This document shows, piece by piece, positions 58,301 to 64,000 of a stretch of DNA of 64,000 nucleotides. The notes below the pieces were generated by a model. The model searched no databases and had not been told where the DNA came from. It saw nothing but the letters and a program-made list of their open reading frames with translations. Origin of the DNA: Actinomucor elegans (Eukaryota; Mucoromycota; Mucoromycetes; Mucorales; Mucoraceae). Numbering within the stretch: the first letter of the stretch is position 1; each line of letters opens with the position of its first letter. The translations under genes and the position numbers were made by a program. The stretch is taken from positions 248,001 through 312,000 of the forward strand of contig JAMSLZ010000007.1 of NCBI GenBank assembly GCA_026027325.1. Reading direction: 5' to 3'.

Positions 58301-60327
58301 ACATGCTGGGCACCAAAGCCCAAGGGATGCCCCAAGATGAATTTGTGTTACTAGGGCTATTGATTGTCCCGGCTGGTGCAGTACCTGTGTTGCTGGTAGC
58401 GCTGGTATCGTCGTTATCATGGTGGCTTTGGTTTAATGCAACATCCAAAGATAAAGCAGCGGCTGAGAAGGATTGCGTAGCAGGTGATGAAGGCATAGAG
58501 TTAGTAGACGATGCAGTGCCTAATGAAGCACGTGAAGCTTCCCAGACAAGTAAAGGTGTGAGCGAGGTAGAATGCGTTAATGACTGCTGGTCATTCTCAG
58601 GTGAAGTGGAGAGCATAACAATGGAGGGTCTTGAAGCGGATTTATCTTCTAGGGTATCGGTTAATGTCGTGTTAGAGGCGGTTACAACTGGAAGTTCATC
58701 CAACATAGTAGTTGGTTTGGATTTGGATGTTAGAGAAGAAGTACGTGGTGGTGAATTATCAGCAGCGGATGAACTTGATTCATTGTTTTCAACCACAGAA
58801 ACAGTAGGTGTCTTCAAGTCTAATTGTTCGTTTTGTAACATGAGACGCTTTGATTTCTCAAAAGCGCCCATCCATTCACGCATTTCATCCTCTGTTTCAG
58901 CTTGAAGCACAAAAGAAGGTCTAATATAATTGTTAAAGTGAGTGGACGATATAACCATGCACGATGTACTTACTGGTGAGCGCACATTACTTCAAAGCAG
59001 TAACGTCGATCAATATCTGACAACGGTTTTATATCGCACAAGAGTAGAGAAACACGATCCCCCATAGTGATTGTGCCTTTGAGTCGAGTTGTGGAATTGA
59101 CATTACAAGATCCAAAACAGCCATCGTACAAAAAGAACCAGCGTCTAACCCAATAGTTTCTAGCGCCTCGAACAAACAGATAACCCCATTTATGACTAGC
59201 TTGGTTTCCGTTGTTACCTAATACAGTTGAATAATCCAAAGAGTGCCGATTATTCAATGCTACTTGCGTAGCATTTGTCGAATACCTGTCCAAATCACGA
59301 GCAGGGCGTACTTGGCTCAAGAACTTGTGTTCAAGTGTTAAACGCGATGATTGTAATTGGTGTAGTTGATAAGTGCAAGTATCTTTGTCCTATATAATAC
59401 AAGTTTTAATACTAATATATGCACGAAACTTGAATAGTTACGTCTAATAGCCACTGCTTCCAAGCGATTAAACTTGGTTGTAACTTTGACCAAGAGTCTG
59501 CGCCTCCTTCAAAATCCTTTAGATGAGAGGCGGTTGCTAACGAAAATCGCTCTACCAAAAAGTGCTCCAAAAGTGATCGAAAGTTCAAGATTCTTACTAC
59601 ATGTTGCCCAGACATACGGATATAAGCCTTTCTTGTCTCGTACAACCTGAATGCTTCTTCTCTTACAGCAGAAGCTTCTTTGGTTTTGCTCTGTGCGGTG
59701 TATTTATACAATTGGGCTTCATATCTCTCCAGAGTCTTTTCATGTTGCTTTCTAAAGTCTTTGAACTCTTTCAAGTGCGTCTTCACAAACTGCTGGAGAG
59801 GCTGTAGGAAATTATCCTCGAGATCCGATACCTAATAAGCCCCAAAACTACTATTATTATGCGCATTTCCGAGACATTCTTTTTTGTTTGAACTCACCAA
59901 TTTGGTTTTAAAAGCCAAACTTGTTTGTAAAGCGTCAGAGAAGCTTTTGATGACAGCGCCAGTAAAGTTGGGATCTTTCGGTCAAAAACAATCAATATTC
60001 TATGCGTTAGGATATTGTGCTATTAGTTACCTATCATCGAGTCATCAATACCCATTGGGATGACTCGTTTACACAGTGTATTTGTTTCCAGATTAAACTC
60101 TACAAGTAAAACACCATCAACCAGCTGCTAATAAACGATATAGTCCACTTACTATTGAGTTTGTCTACATAGAGTTTCATATTTTTGGATAGTGTGTCCA
60201 ACCATTTCTCCAGCAAGTCTAATTGGTCATCAAAATGTAACGTAGAAGAACGGTATACAGGTGAATCTGTGATAGCATCATGTAGAGTCAACAGCGTCGA
60301 CTGAGAGTTGTCTGTCGGTAGCTGCAT
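55334..60327 (-). CDS. BAR-PH-GRAM-VASt lipid-transfer protein (LAM/SIP3 family)
   Basis: Twelve exons: 60327-60153, 60099-60031, 59974-59898, 59831-59442, 59389-58974, 58920-58067, 58001-57529, 57466-56914, 56839-56645, 56590-56446, 56379-55738 and 55661-55334. All junctions are in phase, giving 1438 residues. Order: BAR-like coiled coil (~20-260), PH domain from KWGYLFVRGARNYWVRRWFF to TEDEMREWMGAFEKSKRL, a ~200-residue Ser/Thr-rich linker, and a GRAM-like segment (GYSYTGRGFITQETFWFYSC). A VASt sterol-binding domain follows (CDNHYDKLEAEIEVGVSAKH ... TWVSKDRCKLSCYTGVKFL), then one C-terminal transmembrane helix (KIGVLAFVMLWLFYSWLRA). This matches yeast Sip3/Lam3, which move sterol at ER-plasma-membrane contacts. 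Confidence 0.9.
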
Positions 60328-61155
60328 TTATATATACATACACCTAATAAAAGGAAAAAGAGAAAAGGGAGTTGGGAAAACTGAAATCCGGGCGTTCACT
60401 ATTTATACACGAATGATTGAAACTCCATTACACAGCCAAGATATCTTATCACTTCTTGTTTGATATACAACAGTGAAAAAGAACTGGATTCTATGAAGAC
60501 CGCTGCATATCTGTAATATTAGAATGTATTTTGTATACCTAAGCCTAGCAATAAAGACTGCTTATAGATTGTATCAACCGAAGTCGATCGGAATAGTTGC
60601 CCCAAACAATCCCCTCCCCCTTTAGACTCGTGTCATCACTGTGTCACTATCATTCGTCAACCAAGTTACAGTTTGACACCACGCCCTTTCATTCAAACCC
60701 CCAGAATCCCACACTATGAATAACATTTGATACATTTTACTTATTATATCTACCAGACACCGCATACGTAATAGCAATTTTTCGCGCTAAAGCTTTTAAC
60801 AATCATCCGAAACTAATTAAAACTCATTTTGGACCTGAATTGCCTCAAGCGCAGTTCTTTTTTTTTCTTGCTCAGAAATGGCCTGTTGGTTTTAAATATA
60901 TGCGACGAAGCACTTCTAGAGTATATCTGAGGCTCAATTTAAGCGTTTCTTTATACTTTTCAATTAGTTGTTTTCTTGAGATTGACGCGTATATCTTGAA
61001 CTGGTCTTGAAAAGTATATTACCCAGACAGGCAAAATATACATGAATTGTATTGTCCAATCATATTTTCCTACTAAAAGTCCGCAAAGTCAGTATTTGTC
61101 ATGACAAACTCGACATATCCAGTTTTCACATTAATTTTTGGTTCTATATTCCACC
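60328..61155. other. Divergent intergenic region
   Basis: 828 bp between the starts of the LAM-like gene and the unnamed helical-protein gene, carrying both promoters. A C-rich stretch (60596-60620 and 60690-60715) is unlike the surrounding AT-rich DNA. No gene or repeat copy seen. Confidence 0.4.
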
Positions 61156-63824
61156 ATGTCCAAAGAAACCACCGAGAACAAACCTGATCTGAAGCAACTA
61201 GCACAGACTTTGTCTGATGCTTATTATAACGTACTTCAATACACCACATTAACCGAGCAAAAGGTATGAAGCTAGATCTTGAAACTAACTTCATGTTCAC
61301 CCTTTTTTTTTCCCCTCTTTCTCTGCATAGTTGATCAGTAGTTTAAATCACCTTTCGAAATACAGCAACGATTTACCCGTCTCGTGGTTTACACCTCAGT
61401 TTTTGGATGCACTGATAGCGCTCAAGACAAAGTTTTTCGAAGCAACCCATCTAGAAGGTCTTGGATCTATCACTGTCTTATTCACTAGCTGGCTTCGACG
61501 TCGATCTATTGATACCGACGCTTCACGGCTCAAATTAGTCATGGATATCTTGTTGAATCTCTTATTACTTATTGATAACCGATATCTCAGTATTCAAAAA
61601 GATGCTTGGATCGGCTGGGTTTCGCTTATTGGAGGTCAGTATGATATGCAACTACTGCAAGGCATGACCAAAATATTGGTATTGTATACGCAAACCCGCG
61701 AACAGCTGCGAATTGAGACATTGGCCGAATCATTGGACGCTGGCGTTGCGCATGCGTTGGCACAGACTAACTGTCTGAATGATTTTGAGGTTGAGTCCTG
61801 TCAAGAATTGCTTCATGCTCATATCCAGTTTTCAGCATCAAGATTAGGGGGACCTCGGGCTATCATGACAGCTATGGAGCATGTAGTGGATGTAAGGTCG
61901 CAAGAGAAACCTCAGAGCCGTGCAGAGGCAGACTTGTCGACCTTGGTCAAGATGGCTAGCGATGTGGTTCAAGAAAAACCAGAGGATTTATCCAAGAATT
62001 TTACCTGTTTAGCTGTATTGGCAGGTGTAGTGTAAAGTGAATTAGGAAGTTGGAAGCGTATTGTACAATTTTCAGTAACAGCTTTATGTAGGCGCATGCT
62101 ACAATTTAATCAGGGTAAAAAGACAAATAAGATTCAAGGATTACGTGAACAGGCAGAAAAGACATTCATTGAACAATTGGATATGGCTGTAGAAACCGTT
62201 ACCAGCTCAAAATACGTAAACGAATACAAAACAAATCAAGGTGTTTAGCGAAAAAAAAAAAAGAAACATGATACAGAGCAACTTATCGTTTTATTAGATA
62301 TCATTGCCTTTTTTGCTGGAAGATGTATTATACAGATCCCTCCAGAGACGGTAAAAAAGATGAAGACTCTTGCTGTTCTTTTAAAGATTTTGACGGCCTG
62401 CCTTTTAACAAGTCCTCATACGTTTAATCAAGGTGATATTATTCACAGATTGGAAAATACACCTGCTACTACCAATGAAATCAACCAGTTGATCAATCAG
62501 CCCCTATTCAAAGATATTGGCCGTATTTCTCGTGCGATAGCTAAGCTCATCGAAATAATACTCTTGGAACAAGATCAGTCAGCCAATACCACTATTGCTT
62601 CTGTATTAGATCGCCTAGTTGGCTTCTCATACAACGTCTATTTCGATTGGGACCGCTATGTCATGGCCACTGCCACAGTCCCAATGACACCCGAGGAATC
62701 CAAGAACTATACTGAATTAGAAAAAGCAGTTTGGACCATCTTTAAGAGCTTGACTTTTGCCATGACAGTCATTTTGAAAGCTGTAGCTGTTGATATACCC
62801 GACGGCAAAGGTCTCGTTGAGGTGTCTCACGCTGCTCAGGACATCATAGCTATTTACGCCAATTTGAATTATATTACAGAACACTTGGGCGATGGTGCTG
62901 GACGTCAAGCATATCAAGATACGCTTACAAACGCAGTAGCTTATCTTTTGCATCAAGATAACCAATGTGAATTGAACAAACTTCTGTCACTGGCATTCAA
63001 GGAATATGGTAAGCTGATTACAAGCAACTGTAGTCGTGTCATTCTAATTCATTCAATTATAATCTAGCACCTTCCAAATTTGTTCATAATGGAAAAGATT
63101 CTGTAGAACTTTTGTCTATGGTCAAACAATCACGTCTTACTTTCTTTACAGACTTGATTGAGCAGGTCATGAAGAATGTCGATGACTCCATACTTGAAAA
63201 TGATATCTTGCCTGTTATTTATCCTATTCTCAAGTGGAAACGTATCGAGAACAAAGATCTTTACGAAAGTGCACATACTGCTGTGATTTCTGCTTTTATC
63301 GCCGAAAAGCCCGTCTCTCGTGAATTAGCTGGTGTCTATTCCAAGATCTTGATTGAGGTAAATCCCCTATACAAAAAAAAAAAAAAAGGCTATACAATAG
63401 GCACAAACTCATCTCATGGACATTTATCTAGAATTTCCCTCAACCAATGAACTTGGATCAGTTTCGCTTTGGTTTCAACACGTTGATCCAGGCACTTTGT
63501 GGCATGGACGATGCTTTAGCTTGGCTCACAGTCAATCAGCTCATCCAAAAGATCAATTCGCTTACGGATGAAAAAGACATCGTGCTTCGTAACGAATATA
63601 TCACTGCTTTAATCGACCTGCTCAAACCTTTGTCATTGGGTCCTTTCTTTCCTTCCATTCTTGATGAAATCAAACGATTGATATTAGCACAAGAAACGCC
63701 TACAATGCAAAAAGCTACCATGAAAATCTTGTTTGAAACTGTTAGCGGGTCTGGCATTTCTGATATGAGAAGAACTGAGGCTGTTGGTTGGTTCTTGGAA
63801 CTAAAACGCGAACTGAAGTTGTAA
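61156..63824 (+). CDS. Conserved alpha-helical protein of unknown function
   Basis: Exons 61156-61263, 61331-62240, 62298-63008, 63068-63357 and 63432-63824. The protein is almost wholly helical, Leu-rich and HEAT/armadillo-like, with coding-quality sequence such as GLGSITVLFTSWLRRRSIDT and SASRLGGPRAIMTAMEHVVD. I do not recognise the family. Exon 2 contains an in-frame TAA at 62033-62035. A 51-nt GT-AG segment (62025-62075, GTGTAG...TTTTCAG) that includes the TAA has length divisible by three. If spliced, the protein is 786 residues. Its donor is weak, so a nonsense mutation or sequence error is the alternative. The start is the ATG in CCACCATGTCC, a good context. Confidence 0.7.
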
Positions 63825-63920
63825 GCAAATAAAGAAATAAAAGCGCTGGTGGTTTATTATCACTATAGAAAAAAAGTAAACTGTATATCTTGATAGTTGT
63901 TGTAGTGGTGGTTGTGGTGT

Positions 63921-64000
63921 TTATGAAGTTTTGGATTTGCCATTGATAGAGATGTAATGATACGCGACAATCAAGACCATGGTCACGACACCGAGAGTAT
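63921..64000 (-). CDS. C-terminal fragment of a small membrane protein (5' partial)
   Basis: An open minus-strand frame enters from the right edge and reads TLGVVTMVLIVAYHYISING, then KSKTS and stop. It is a hydrophobic helix with a short basic tail. The rest lies outside the window and I cannot name it. It is convergent with the helical-protein gene, with about 95 bp between stops. Confidence 0.45.
   Translation of the reverse strand, partial: TLGVVTMVLIVAYHYISINGKSKTS

Noticed and set aside
1..64000. CRISPR arrays, bacterial operons, integrated viral or plasmid genes
   Set aside because: I saw no regular spacer array, Shine-Dalgarno-led gene strings, reverse transcriptase, transposase or capsid-like protein. 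All supported genes are ordinary eukaryotic ones.

Overview
The window looks like nuclear DNA of a Mucorales fungus (Mucoromycota, Mucor-like). The evidence is AT-rich intergenic DNA, many short GT-AG introns (about 47-75 nt), two CotH-family cell-surface proteins, and fungal orthologues of housekeeping genes. Species is not decidable from the sequence alone. Exon joins below were made by hand and tested by reading-frame phase and continuity of conserved protein segments.

Layout. 0-1.5 kb: 3' half of C1-tetrahydrofolate synthase. 3-4.5 kb: membrane-anchored metallophosphoesterase. 4.6-8.7 kb: full-length ABCB (MDR-type) exporter, divergent from a CAF1/TOE1-like deadenylase (9.0-10.4 kb). 11.5-12.3 kb: a tiny unknown gene convergent with LSM5. 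13-15.2 kb: AVT3/4-type vacuolar amino-acid transporter. 17.7-19.0 kb: anchored GDSL esterase. 19.4-20.6 kb: homeodomain protein. 20.9-22.8 kb: FLVCR-like MFS carrier. 22.9-23.7 kb: SPF27/BCAS2 splicing factor. 25.1 kb: initiator tRNA-Met. 27.5-34.9 kb: two CotH genes in tandem, with a 3.6-kb gene-free gap between them. 36-38.2 kb: GLTSCR1/BICRA-like chromatin protein. 38.9 kb: LCL3-like nuclease. 39.9-40.8 kb: DNAJC9-like co-chaperone. 41.3-42.8 kb: DCAF4-like WD40 protein. 43-45.9 kb: HELLS/IRC5 SNF2 ATPase. 48.1-48.7 kb: eIF1. 49-51 kb: secreted double-psi-barrel-like protein carrying a 27-bp minisatellite. 52.4-54.3 kb: RTG2-like Ppx/GppA protein. 55.3-60.3 kb: BAR-PH-GRAM-VASt (LAM/SIP3) lipid-transfer protein. 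61.2-63.8 kb: conserved helical protein I cannot name. 63.9-64 kb: C-terminal end of a small membrane protein.

The genes are not an operon or an obvious cluster. The most distinctive content is (i) the CotH pair, which differs in intron content and in the C-terminal anchor, and (ii) a degenerate dispersed repeat of about 80-100 bp. I found at least 14 copies of it by eye, in both orientations and only in intergenic DNA. Two copies are followed by runs of 25 A, as in a retroposed short element.
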